Shown: piece after piece, positions 35,097 to 43,181 of the stretch
How positions within the stretch are numbered: position 1 is the first letter of the stretch
Layout of the letters: every line of letters begins with the position of its first letter
Assembly (NCBI GenBank): GCA_040219085.1
Contig: JAVJTC010000031.1
Location: 1 to 64,000 of the forward strand
Source: Acidimicrobiales bacterium
GTDB taxonomy: Bacteria > Actinomycetota > Acidimicrobiia > Acidimicrobiales > JAVJTC01
Direction: 5' to 3'
DNA: 64,000 nucleotides
The notes under the pieces: model-generated
Databases searched by the model: none
What the model saw: only the letters and a program-made list of their open reading frames with translations
Told to the model about the DNA's origin: nothing
Translations under genes and position numbers: made by a program

Positions 35097-35181
35097 GTCC
35101 GACTCCCGTTTCGTCCGCCCGGTGGCCGCACCGCCGGGTCGCATGAGCGCCAGATCCCGTGTGGGCGTCATGCCCGGGAGG

Positions 35182-35197
35182 ATCTGAGATCTAAGAT
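35182..35197. promoter_or_regulatory. Regulon motif, site a (ALDH1 operon / acyl-CoA ligase)
   Basis: ATCTGAGATCTAAGAT is two overlapping ATCTNAGAT palindromes. It contains an exact match (35185-35197) to the shared core TRAGATCTNAGAT. It lies between the divergent ALDH1-TenA1-diiron operon and the acyl-CoA ligase gene, so one site could control both. Likely ligand: the FadR-type regulator encoded at 42481. Confidence 0.7.
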
Positions 35198-35257
35198 GCA
35201 AAGTACGCGGTCGGCGGGGGAGTCGCAAGACTGCACGATGTTCACGGAGGGGGCGAC

Positions 35258-36865
35258 ATGTCGCATGACCGGCCGAGAGATGGCGATCCCGTTCGGCCAC
35301 CGTCGTACACGCCGCTGCATCCGGTGTCCTTTTTGCGTCGGGCGGGTCAGGTCCATGCGGATCGGACCGGCGTGATCGACGGCGACGTGGAGTTGAGCTA
35401 CGGCGAGCTGTGGTCCCGGGCTCAGCGGTTGGCGGGGGGACTGAGGGCGGCCGGAACAGCCCCGGGCGACCGGGTGGCGGTTCTCGCGCCGAACACGACG
35501 GTGATGTTGGAGGCCCACACCGGCGTACCGGCGTGTGGCGCGGTGCTCGTGGCCCTCAACATCCGGCTCACGGCGGCCGACCTCGGGGCGATCCTCGCCC
35601 ACTCGGGGGCGCGGATACTGATCGCCGATCACGAGTTCGCGGCCACGGCTTCCGGGGCGGTCGCCGCGGCCGGCACACGCTGCGACGTCGTGATCTCCAA
35701 CGGCGTCGACGGGGACTACGAGGCGCTCCTCGCGACCGCTGAGCCGCTCGACGACCCGCTCGACGACGAGTTGGGACTGCTCGCTCTCAACTACACGAGT
35801 GGTACCACGGGGCGGCCGAAGGGCGTCATGTACAACCCGCGTGGGGCGTATCTGCAGGCGATGGCGATGGCGCTGCACATGCGACTCGGGCCGGAGTCGC
35901 GGTTCTTGTGGACGTTGCCGATGTTCCATTGCAACGGGTGGTGCTTCACCTGGGCGGTGACCGCGGCCGGTGGGACCCATGTCGGGCTGCGCAGGGTCAC
36001 GCCGGACGCGATCTGGGACGCCATCGCCCGTCACGGCATCACGCACTTCAACGCGGCCCCTACGGTGTTGACGGACCTCGTCGAGAATGCGCCCAGCGAC
36101 GCCGCAGGGCGGTCGGGTCCGCCGATCCGGGTGGGGACCGGCGGGTCGCCGCCCACGCCGACGTTGCTCGCCCGACTCGCAGAGCTCGGGATCGAGGTCA
36201 CCCACCTCTACGGCCTGACCGAGACGTACGGGCCGTCGGTGGTGTGTGACTGGCATCCCGAGTGGTCGACCCTCGGCCCGGCCGAACAGGCCGCACTCAA
36301 GGCCCGCCAGGGCGTGGGAAACGTGATCACCGCGGGTGTGCGCGTGGTGGACCCGCTCGGCGTCGACGTCGCAGCCGACGCATCCACCGTCGGCGAGATC
36401 ACCGTTTCGGGCAACAACGTCATGGCCGGCTACCTCGACGACCCGGCGGCCACAGTGGAGGCCATCCCCGACGGATGGTTCCGTACCGGCGACCTCGGCG
36501 TGATGCACCCCGACGGCTACGTGGAGCTCAAGGACCGCGCCAAGGACGTCATCATCTCCGGCGGCGAGAACATCGCGTCGGTCGAGGTCGAGCGCGCCAT
36601 CGCCTCGCATCCTGCGGTGGCCGAGGTCGCCGTCGTCGCGATGCCCCATCCCCGGTGGGGCGAGGCCCCCGCCGCGTTCGTGACGCTGCGCCGTGGTGCC
36701 GTCGTCACCGAGGAGGAGATCGTCGCCCACGCACGCAGCACACTCGCCGGATACAAGATTCCCCGCCGGGTGATCTTCGGGGACCTTCCGAAGAACGCCA
36801 CCGGCAAGGTTCAGAAGTTCGCTCTGCGAGAACTCGCCGGCGAGGGGCCCGAGGAGGGTGGTTGA
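35258..36865 (+). CDS. AMP-forming acyl-CoA ligase
   Basis: The 535-residue adenylate-forming enzyme has the P-loop LNYTSGTTGRPKGVMYN, the A5 motif YGLTETYGP, the A7/A8 region GWFRTGDLGVMHPDGYVELK and DVIISGGENI, and the A10 lysine in PKNATGKVQKF. It resembles medium-chain/methylmercaptopropionate-type acyl-CoA synthetases (DmdB-like), activating a carboxylate with ATP and CoA. A GGAGGGGCGAC ribosome site precedes the ATG. It is divergent from the ALDH1 operon with one regulon motif between, so an acid made by the ALDH could be its substrate; that link is inference. Confidence 0.87.
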   Translation: MSHDRPRDGDPVRPPSYTPLHPVSFLRRAGQVHADRTGVIDGDVELSYGELWSRAQRLAGGLRAAGTAPGDRVAVLAPNTTVMLEAHTGVPACGAVLVALNIRLTAADLGAILAHSGARILIADHEFAATASGAVAAAGTRCDVVISNGVDGDYEALLATAEPLDDPLDDELGLLALNYTSGTTGRPKGVMYNPRGAYLQAMAMALHMRLGPESRFLWTLPMFHCNGWCFTWAVTAAGGTHVGLRRVTPDAIWDAIARHGITHFNAAPTVLTDLVENAPSDAAGRSGPPIRVGTGGSPPTPTLLARLAELGIEVTHLYGLTETYGPSVVCDWHPEWSTLGPAEQAALKARQGVGNVITAGVRVVDPLGVDVAADASTVGEITVSGNNVMAGYLDDPAATVEAIPDGWFRTGDLGVMHPDGYVELKDRAKDVIISGGENIASVEVERAIASHPAVAEVAVVAMPHPRWGEAPAAFVTLRRGAVVTEEEIVAHARSTLAGYKIPRRVIFGDLPKNATGKVQKFALRELAGEGPEEGG

Positions 36866-36872
36866 CGCGGTC

Positions 36873-36894
36873 TGGTCCGGGTGGCCCCGGTCAG
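36873..36894. terminator. Weak hairpin between convergent ligase and alcohol dehydrogenase genes
   Basis: CCGGG (36877-36881) and CCCGG (36886-36890) form a 5-bp stem with a 4-nt loop, flanked by CTG and CAG that could extend it. It lies between the two converging stop codons. Confidence 0.35.
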
Positions 36895-36898
36895 GGCC

Positions 36899-37981
36899 TC
36901 AGTCGAAGCCGATCACGGTTCGTGCGACGTTGCCGCCTCCGAGCGCGGCCATCGCCTCGCCGACGCGATCGAGTGGCAGACGGTCGGTCACCAGCGAGTC
37001 CAGATCCAGGCGACCGTCGAAGTAGAACTCCACGAACCGTGGCGCGTCGGTGCGGAACTGGTTGCTGCCCATGCACGATCCCTGGATCTTCTTCTCCGCG
37101 AGGAAGTCCACGCCGGGCAACTCGATGTTCGTTCCCAGCGCGATCATCCCGATGATCGTCGCCGCCCCACCGGGGCGGAGCATCGCGAACGCCTGCGCCG
37201 GGGTGGTGGCGAGGCCGATCGCGTCGAAGGCGTGGTCGACGCCGCCCCCGGTCATCTCGAGGATCTCGCCGGCTGGATCGGTTCCCGAGGCGTCGATGGT
37301 GTCGGTCGCGCCGAAACGCTTCGCCATCTCGAGCTTCTCGGGGACGACGTCGACGGCGATGATCCGCAGGGCACCGGCGATGCGGGCGCCCTGGATCGCG
37401 CTGAGCCCGACTCCGCCGCAGCCGATCACGGCGACGCTCTGCCCGGGGGATACGGCGGCCGTGCGGAACACCGCACCGAGGCCGGTGGTGACGGCACAGC
37501 CGATCAGCGCAGCCTGGTCGAAGGGCATGTCCGGGCGGATCTTGACGAGAGCGTGCTCGTGGACGAGTAGTTCCTCGGCGAACGAAGAGACGTCCGCGTA
37601 CTGGTGGATCACCTCGCCGTCCTGGGACAGGCGCGGGGGCGCGCCCGCCGGGCGCATCGTGTCCTCGTGGGGACACAGGGCCATGTGGCCGCTCAGGCAG
37701 TACTCGCAGTGGCCGCAGAACACCGACAACGAGGTGATGACGTGGTCACCGGGCTTCACGTAGGACACCTGGTCGCCCACGGCCTCGACGACTCCGGCTG
37801 ACTCGTGGCCCATCACGGTGGGCACCGGCGTGTCGTAGGCGCCGGTCAGGTAGTGGTTGTCGCTGTGGCACACCCCCGCGGCGACGGTGCGTACGAGCAC
37901 CTCCCGCGGTCCGGGCGCGTCGATCTGGACCTCCTCGACGGTCAACTCTCCGGGGACCGAGCGCAACAGGGCGGCTCTCAT
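36899..37981 (-). CDS. Zinc-dependent alcohol dehydrogenase (MDR family) 1
   Basis: The 360-residue enzyme has catalytic-zinc ligands in GVCHSDNHYL and VMGHESAGVVEAVG, the structural-zinc cysteines in CGHCEYCLSGHMALC, and the NAD loop VIGCGGVGLSAIQGA. The long insertion and structural site place it with class III-like alcohol dehydrogenases. It should oxidise a primary alcohol to an aldehyde. GAGGAGGTG precedes the ATG at 37981. It is the last gene of the operon diiron protein 2, degenerate sister, creatininase-like, ADH, so it may act on a hydroxylated product. Confidence 0.88.
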   Translation of the reverse strand: MRAALLRSVPGELTVEEVQIDAPGPREVLVRTVAAGVCHSDNHYLTGAYDTPVPTVMGHESAGVVEAVGDQVSYVKPGDHVITSLSVFCGHCEYCLSGHMALCPHEDTMRPAGAPPRLSQDGEVIHQYADVSSFAEELLVHEHALVKIRPDMPFDQAALIGCAVTTGLGAVFRTAAVSPGQSVAVIGCGGVGLSAIQGARIAGALRIIAVDVVPEKLEMAKRFGATDTIDASGTDPAGEILEMTGGGVDHAFDAIGLATTPAQAFAMLRPGGAATIIGMIALGTNIELPGVDFLAEKKIQGSCMGSNQFRTDAPRFVEFYFDGRLDLDSLVTDRLPLDRVGEAMAALGGGNVARTVIGFD

Positions 37982-38033
37982 CGGGGGACACCTCCTCGGT
38001 GCGCGCCCGGGGCGGGCACCGTCGTCGAACAGG

Positions 38034-38867
38034 TCATGACGTGCCGTCGACCACGCGGGCCTCGAGCAGCGGTCTCGCGCGCAGCTCGGCGACGATCGTC
38101 GCCAGCTCGACTCCGCCGGCGTCGAGCATGGCCCGGCCGAGTTCCGCGGTAGCGCCTCTCGGATCACCGCGCACGCCGTTGCGGGACCAACCGCTCCATG
38201 GCTCGGTGACATGGATCGGTCGCCGATAGGTCGGGTCGGGGAGCCGGCCGAGCGTGTCGCGCCAGATGTGTGGGGACGTCGGGAACTCCTCGCCGGGTTC
38301 GAAGCGGTCTGTGTGGACGACGTCGGGCGCGAGCGCCAACATCAGCGAGGTCTCGAACGCGCAGGCGTGACTGGCGGGTGTGTCGGGGCCCTGTTCCACA
38401 GCCACCTCGCGCACATCGCCCAGTTCCCACCACGACACGGACGCGAAGAGGTGGCGCGGATGGGCGAAGAGGGCTTCACGGGAGGCGAGGTCGAGCGGTG
38501 CGACATTCGACCCGTGTCCGTTGACGGCGAGGACCCGCCGGAACCCTGAGCGTGCGTAGGAGGAATACACCTCGCTCAGCACGGTGATGAGCGTGGCGGT
38601 GGTGTGGTAGACGGCGCCCGGGAAGTCGGCGAGGTGCTGGCTCAGTCCGAACGGGACCGTCGGTCCGACCACGGCCGTGCCCGGCGCGCAGGCGGCTGCG
38701 GCAGCATGGGCGAAGCCCTCGGCGATGCGGTTGTCCGTGTCGAGCGGGAGATGGGGTCCGTGTTGTTCGACCGTGCCCACCGGCACGATCACGACGGCAT
38801 CGGCCCGGGCGAGACGGGCGGTCTCCTCCCATGTGAGGTCGGTGAGGACGAGGCCGTCGCCGCTCAT
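38034..38867 (-). CDS. Creatininase/FAPy-deformylase family amidohydrolase
   Basis: The 277-residue protein has the metal ligands of the creatininase fold: Glu and His in GTVEQHGPHLPLDTDN (with Asp), His in AVNGHGSN, and Glu in ASHACAFETS. The family hydrolyses C-N bonds: creatininase, MftE-type peptidase and a formamidopyrimidine deformylase in riboflavin/F420 synthesis. In this context a formylamino- or amide-hydrolysing role on a pyrimidine-like intermediate is plausible but unproven. The ATG overlaps the upstream degenerate ferritin-like stop by ATGA, so it is translationally coupled to the diiron pair. Confidence 0.83.
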   Translation of the reverse strand: MSGDGLVLTDLTWEETARLARADAVVIVPVGTVEQHGPHLPLDTDNRIAEGFAHAAAAACAPGTAVVGPTVPFGLSQHLADFPGAVYHTTATLITVLSEVYSSYARSGFRRVLAVNGHGSNVAPLDLASREALFAHPRHLFASVSWWELGDVREVAVEQGPDTPASHACAFETSLMLALAPDVVHTDRFEPGEEFPTSPHIWRDTLGRLPDPTYRRPIHVTEPWSGWSRNGVRGDPRGATAELGRAMLDAGGVELATIVAELRARPLLEARVVDGTS

Positions 38868-39796
38868 CGGCCTGCGACGGTGACGGGCGCAATCACGATG
38901 TCCAGATCCGCGAGGCGTGCGGCGACCTCGGTCAGTGCGGACTCCACCGCGTCCAGTTGCTCCGCCTCGGTGACGCCGGCGAGGCCGGCGGTCGCGGCGA
39001 CAGAGTGGGCGGTCATCAGGCCGTCGCGGTCGGTACCCGCTGCGAGCAGCGCAGGGACGCGCCGCCCCCTCAGCTCCTCCTCCACGATGACGTACTCGAC
39101 TGCGGCGGCGATGGCCCGCCGGTCCGCTTCGGTGCGGCCGGGGATCGTCTCGGCCAGGTGGGTCCACGCGACCTCGAGCATGCGGGCCTTGTCGCGCACG
39201 ACGAGGCCGATGAGCCCGGCCAGCGGCTCCCGGGCGTTGGCTGCCGCGGCCTCCCACATCCGCAGGTCCACGGTCGCCTGGGCTCCGAGATGCGCTGCGA
39301 TGTAGGCGTCGAGATCGGAGTCGACGTGCAGGGCTCGACGGACGAGTTCGTCGTCGAGCAGGCCGGCCAGCCCGGTGCCAGTCGGTTCGGACTCGTAGTG
39401 ATCCAGTCGAGCGGCCACCATGTGGGCCAGATCGGTGGAGCGTGCCCGTTCGACCGCGCGCATCGACAGGCAGTACTTGAGGTCGATGTCGACGCCGGGT
39501 TCGAGGCAGGCCCGGATGAGCACCGCCTCGGATTCCGCGATCGCTGGGAACTCGATCCACGCGAGGTGGCTCCAGACGAGAGCGCCACCAGCGCGCGTCG
39601 CCTCGTCGTACGTGGCGACGTCGAAGCCCTTCCAGAGTGCCTCGTCCTCGGGGTCCCACACCTCGCGCAGCGCGGTCTCATAGGCGTCCCAGACCGTCGC
39701 GCTCGACGACGTCAGGTCGAGCGGGAAGCGCTGCTCGGTTCCGAGCCGGAACGGGCGGGTGAGGTCGAGTGCGGTTGTCTCGGCCGACGCGGTCAT
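38864..39796 (-). CDS. Degenerate ferritin-like protein lacking iron-binding histidines (pair 2)
   Basis: The 310-residue protein mirrors its partner at 39826-40764 (WSHLAWIEFPAIAESEAVLI aligns with WSRRAWGEYGAISESPALLL). The diiron motifs are lost: EEVRH reads ERARSTD and DEVRH reads DKARMLE; the middle AEVIAFD is ATVDLRM. The same positions are lost in the protein at 31956-32912, so the pairing is an old, maintained arrangement. AGGAGTTGCC precedes the ATG at 39796. It probably forms a complex with the canonical subunit. It overlaps the creatininase-like gene by 4 bp. Confidence 0.72.
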   Translation of the reverse strand: MTASAETTALDLTRPFRLGTEQRFPLDLTSSSATVWDAYETALREVWDPEDEALWKGFDVATYDEATRAGGALVWSHLAWIEFPAIAESEAVLIRACLEPGVDIDLKYCLSMRAVERARSTDLAHMVAARLDHYESEPTGTGLAGLLDDELVRRALHVDSDLDAYIAAHLGAQATVDLRMWEAAAANAREPLAGLIGLVVRDKARMLEVAWTHLAETIPGRTEADRRAIAAAVEYVIVEEELRGRRVPALLAAGTDRDGLMTAHSVAATAGLAGVTEAEQLDAVESALTEVAARLADLDIVIAPVTVAGR

Positions 39797-39825
39797 GGCA
39801 ACTCCTGTCCCGGTCCGGCGGTTGC

Positions 39826-40764
39826 CTAGAACCGGCCGATTCTGGGGTGGGAGAACTCGGGCAATTCGACGCCCCAGCCCCGCATCCGGTCGCGGATGCC
39901 GGCGACCGACTTGACGAGGACCGGCTTCTCGATCTCCTCGACCGTCGCGCCGAGGCCGGCTTCGTACACGATGCGGTCGGCGGTGATCTCGGAGATGTCG
40001 GGGTCCGGCGCGAGCCAACTCGAGTGGTACCCCTTGAGCTCGACCTCCTCCATCATCCAGATGACCTTGTCGCGGACGACGTCGAGTTCGGCGCGGGACA
40101 TGTCGGGAACCCGGTGTTCCATGTACTGCCAGCCGAACTCGCAGTGGCGGACCTCGTCACGGAAGATCAACTGGAGGACCTGTTTCGCCACCGGGTCCGG
40201 GGTGATCTTGATGAGTGCCCGGAACACGTCGAAGGCGATGACCTCGGCGCAACAGATCAGCGCCGCGATCAGCGCCTCGAGTGGTGTGTCCGCGTCGAAG
40301 CTCATCCCGCGCACACCGTGCGTGGCGACCGACCCTTCGAGGTCCTTGGTCACCGGTTCGGGGAGGTAGCCGCCGAGGGCGTCGGCCATCCGGCGGCAGA
40401 CGTCGGCGTGGCGCACCTCCTCTTGTGTGCGGATGGTCCAGAACAGCGCGAGATCGGCCTCGCGGTGCTCCTTCGTGTAGCGCAGCAGCAGCGCGGGGCT
40501 CTCGGAGATCGCGCCGTACTCGCCCCATGCCCGACGGGACCAGTACTGGCGAGCGGCGAAGAGCTGCTCGTCGTCGTACTGATCCAGGTCGAGCAGCTCC
40601 CACGACACGTCGGTCGCGGGGTTCCACTCGGTGCGCTTCGCCTTGCGGTACAGCTCACGGATCCCCGGGACACCGTTGTCCAGGTCGAGGGGGAGATGCC
40701 GGTCGGGGATGTCGAGCACGGCGTGGGGTCGTCCCGTGCCGGTCGGCGCGTAGGTGTAGCTCAT
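39826..40764 (-). CDS. Ferritin-like diiron protein, canonical ligands (pair 2)
   Basis: The 312-residue protein is a close paralogue of 31039-31959 with the complete ligand set: Glu in AISESPALLL, ExxH in TQEEVRHADV, Glu in CCAEVIAFDV, and ExxH in FRDEVRHCEF. It probably activates oxygen for hydroxylation or N-oxygenation. An AAGGGGG ribosome site precedes the ATG. It is the first gene of its operon, with the regulon palindrome (40785-40801) only 21 bp upstream of the ATG, then its degenerate sister, the creatininase-like enzyme and the zinc ADH. The C-terminus (VELPEFSHPRIGRF) matches the sister copy's VELPTF-like ending. Confidence 0.8.
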   Translation of the reverse strand: MSYTYAPTGTGRPHAVLDIPDRHLPLDLDNGVPGIRELYRKAKRTEWNPATDVSWELLDLDQYDDEQLFAARQYWSRRAWGEYGAISESPALLLRYTKEHREADLALFWTIRTQEEVRHADVCRRMADALGGYLPEPVTKDLEGSVATHGVRGMSFDADTPLEALIAALICCAEVIAFDVFRALIKITPDPVAKQVLQLIFRDEVRHCEFGWQYMEHRVPDMSRAELDVVRDKVIWMMEEVELKGYHSSWLAPDPDISEITADRIVYEAGLGATVEEIEKPVLVKSVAGIRDRMRGWGVELPEFSHPRIGRF

Positions 40765-40784
40765 CGGCTGTCCCCCTTCAGAAC

Positions 40785-40801
40785 TGAGATCTGAGATCTC
40801 A
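40785..40801. promoter_or_regulatory. Regulon motif, site b (diiron operon 2)
   Basis: TGAGATCT-G-AGATCTCA is a perfect 17-bp palindrome; positions 40785-40797 match TRAGATCTNAGAT exactly. It sits 21 bp upstream of the diiron-2 ATG, so bound protein would cover the transcription start region. It is the most symmetric of the six sites. Confidence 0.75.
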
Positions 40802-40876
40802 CACGCTATCCCGGTACCCGAGGCGGGGCAAGAGCCGCGCCTGTGCACGCGGTCCCCCAGCCGTTGCACCGTCGAC

Positions 40877-42337
40877 TCACCGGTTCAGGTTGACGATGAC
40901 ATGCTTGAGATCGGAGTACGCGTCGAGTGCGGCGGTAGAGAGGTCCTTGCCGTGCCCGGACATGCCGAAACCTCCGTGGGGCATCTCCGACACCAGCGGG
41001 AAGTGGTCGTTGATCCAGACCGTTCCCACATGGAGCTCCCGCGCGAGTCCCATGGCGCGGCTGACGTCACGTGTCCAGACGCTCGCTGCCAGCGAGTAGC
41101 GCACGTCCTGGGCGACGTCGACCATGTTCGCGTCGTCGACCTGTTGGATCGTCACGACCGGCCCGAAGACCTCGCTCTGGACGATCTCGGCGTCCTGGGC
41201 CGCGCCCACGAACACCGTCGGTGCGAAGAACCAGCCGTCACGCCCGGTCGTCGTGGCACCGGTCGTGACCTGAGCCCCGGCGGCGCGTGCGCGCTCGACG
41301 AATCCGCTGACGCGGTCGCGGTGTTCCGAGGAGATGAGTGGTCCGACGTCGACGTCGGGTTCGAACGGCCCGCCGACACGGACGGCCTCGGCGGCTGCGG
41401 TCACCGCATCGACCACCTCGTCGTGGATGCGGGGGCTGACGAGGAGACGACATGCTGCGGTGCAGTCCTGTCCGGTGTTGCCGAATCCGCACATCGCCGC
41501 GACCGACGCGACGACCGCCGGGTCGGCATCGTCGAAGACGAGCATCGGGGCCTTGCCGCCGAGTTCGAGGTGGGTCCGGGCGAGGCGACGGGCGGCCGCT
41601 GTCGCGATGGTCTGTCCCGTCGAGACCTCGCCCGTCAGGGTGATCATCGCGACATCGCGATGACCGACCAGGGCCGCGCCGACCCCTTCGCCGTCGCCGG
41701 TGACCACGGCGAAGACGCCGGGGGGGAACAGATCACTCGCGAGTTCTCCGAGCATCAGCGCGGTGAGAGGCGTGAGCTCCGCGGGCTTGAGCACCACGGG
41801 GTTTCCCGCGGCGAGCGCGGGCCCGATCTTCCACGCCGCCATCATCAGGGGGTAGTTCCACGGTGCGATCGCCGCCACGACGCCGACGGGTTCGCGTCGC
41901 AGCATGGACGTGTAACCCTCGGCGTACTCGCCGGCGGCCTGCGCCGAAGGCGTCCGGGCGGCCCCAGCGAAGAACCGGAGGTTGTCGACGACGAAAGGGA
42001 TCTCCGCTTCTGCTGCCGCCAGGGGCTTCCCTGTGTTGGCTGCTTCGACGGCCGCGAGCGCCGAGCTGTGTTCTTCGATCCTGTCGGCGAGTCGCAGAAG
42101 CGCCAGGGCCCGGTCCGCAGGCGTCGTCGCCGCCCAACCCGGCAGGGCCCGCCGAGCTGCCGCGACCGCCCTGTCGACATCGCGGGCGTCGCCTTCGGCG
42201 ACCACGCCCGCCACCTCGCCGGAGGCGGGATCGATGAGCTCGCGGCGTCCACCGCTCACCGCGTCCACGTGGATACCTTCGATCCAGTGTCCTGGCGGGG
42301 GTAGGGTCAACTCTGGTGCGTTCTGGGTGTCGGCCAT
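40877..42337 (-). CDS. NAD(P)-dependent aldehyde dehydrogenase 2
   Basis: The 486-residue ALDH resembles gamma-aminobutyraldehyde/betaine aldehyde dehydrogenases: general-base Glu in HLELGGKAPM, catalytic Cys in GQDCTAACR, Asn in IAPWNYPL, and SEVFGPVVTI near the C-terminus. It probably oxidises an amino- or heterocyclic aldehyde. The ATG at 42337 has a CGGAGACG site. An ATG at 42391 just after the regulon motif could start a leaderless, 18-residue-longer form. It is divergent from the GntR regulator gene and is therefore a prime candidate for direct control by it. Confidence 0.88.
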   Translation of the reverse strand: MADTQNAPELTLPPPGHWIEGIHVDAVSGGRRELIDPASGEVAGVVAEGDARDVDRAVAAARRALPGWAATTPADRALALLRLADRIEEHSSALAAVEAANTGKPLAAAEAEIPFVVDNLRFFAGAARTPSAQAAGEYAEGYTSMLRREPVGVVAAIAPWNYPLMMAAWKIGPALAAGNPVVLKPAELTPLTALMLGELASDLFPPGVFAVVTGDGEGVGAALVGHRDVAMITLTGEVSTGQTIATAAARRLARTHLELGGKAPMLVFDDADPAVVASVAAMCGFGNTGQDCTAACRLLVSPRIHDEVVDAVTAAAEAVRVGGPFEPDVDVGPLISSEHRDRVSGFVERARAAGAQVTTGATTTGRDGWFFAPTVFVGAAQDAEIVQSEVFGPVVTIQQVDDANMVDVAQDVRYSLAASVWTRDVSRAMGLARELHVGTVWINDHFPLVSEMPHGGFGMSGHGKDLSTAALDAYSDLKHVIVNLNR

Positions 42338-42388
42338 CGTCGTCTCCGGGTGATGTGGTGGTGCCGGGTGATTGTGGTGCTGCCCAGC

Positions 42389-42407
42389 CATGTCTAAGAT
42401 CTCAGAT
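42389..42407. promoter_or_regulatory. Regulon motif, site c (ALDH2 / GntR divergent promoter)
   Basis: TAAGATCTCAGAT (42395-42407) matches the core TRAGATCTNAGAT exactly. On the minus strand it runs into AGATCTTAGACATG, a 14-mer that is also present at the TenA2 start (53909-53922). It lies between ALDH2 and the GntR gene, fitting an autoregulatory site. Confidence 0.7.
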
Positions 42408-42480
42408 TAGAGATCGCAGCACGCCGGGGGGCGCGACCCGTCACCGTGCGGTGTGTCGTCGACGAGGAGGAGCAGCAGCG

Positions 42481-43173
42481 ATGGCCGAAGGACAGGCACT
42501 GCGGACACTCCAGTCCTCACATCTCAAAGACGTGGCCTACGAGGCGATCCGTGAGGCACTGACCGACCTCACCTTGCCGCCCGGTACGTCGATCTCGGAG
42601 AACTGGCTCGTCTCGCAGCTCGGGATCTCCAAGACGCCCATCCGTCACGCACTGACGCGCCTCGAGCAGGAGGGCCTGGTCGAGACCATCCCGTTCAAGG
42701 GTACTTTCGCCGCCGCGTCTCGTGGCGAGGATGCCCGGGACCTACTCGAGTTGAGGATCGTGCTCGAGCTGGCGGCGGTGCGCCGGGTGGCGAAGACCGC
42801 CTCGACCGAGGACCTCGATCGGCTCCGCGGCCTCGCCAACGAGGGTGCCTCTGCCGAGGCGGCCGGCGATCATTCCGACGCCCTGCGTCGGATCGGGGAC
42901 TTCCACTCCGAACTGGTCGGTCTGGCGGCGAATCCCTGGTTGACGCGTAGCTACGCGGCGCTGCTCGGCCCGCTGGACCGACTGCGGTCCATCAGCGGCT
43001 CCGACGCCGGCACGGTGGAGGACTCGACGGCCGAGCATCTCGAGGTCGTCGACGCGCTTGCCGACGGAGATGGCGAACGGGCCGCCAACCTTCTCGAGGC
43101 TCACATCGAGCGCGTGCTCGCGTTGTACCTTCGGAGCAACACGTTCTCCCCGCCTGATTCCCCTGATTCCTGA
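42481..43173 (+). CDS. FadR-subfamily GntR transcriptional regulator
   Basis: The 230-residue protein has an N-terminal GntR winged helix (VAYEAIREALTDLTLPPG, SENWLVSQLGISKTPIRHAL, EQEGLVETIPFKGTF) and a C-terminal FCD ligand domain (LLELRIVLELAAVRRVA, DFHSELVGLAANPWL, EHLEVVDALADGD). FCD regulators sense organic acids or acyl-CoAs, often with a metal bound by Asp/His residues such as those in DFHSEL and EHLEV. GGAGGAG lies 12-18 bp before the ATG at 42481. It is the only regulator in the 31-63 kb catabolic region; with site c beside it, it is the natural candidate for binding all six TRAGATCTNAGAT-type sites. Confidence 0.88.
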   Translation: MAEGQALRTLQSSHLKDVAYEAIREALTDLTLPPGTSISENWLVSQLGISKTPIRHALTRLEQEGLVETIPFKGTFAAASRGEDARDLLELRIVLELAAVRRVAKTASTEDLDRLRGLANEGASAEAAGDHSDALRRIGDFHSELVGLAANPWLTRSYAALLGPLDRLRSISGSDAGTVEDSTAEHLEVVDALADGDGERAANLLEAHIERVLALYLRSNTFSPPDSPDS

Positions 43174-43181
43174 CGGTTTCG

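Noticed and set aside
42338-42391. Longer ALDH2 form starting at ATG 42391 as the main start
   Set aside because: The extra 18 residues are His/Pro-rich and the ATG at 42337 has a ribosome site; kept only as a leaderless alternative.
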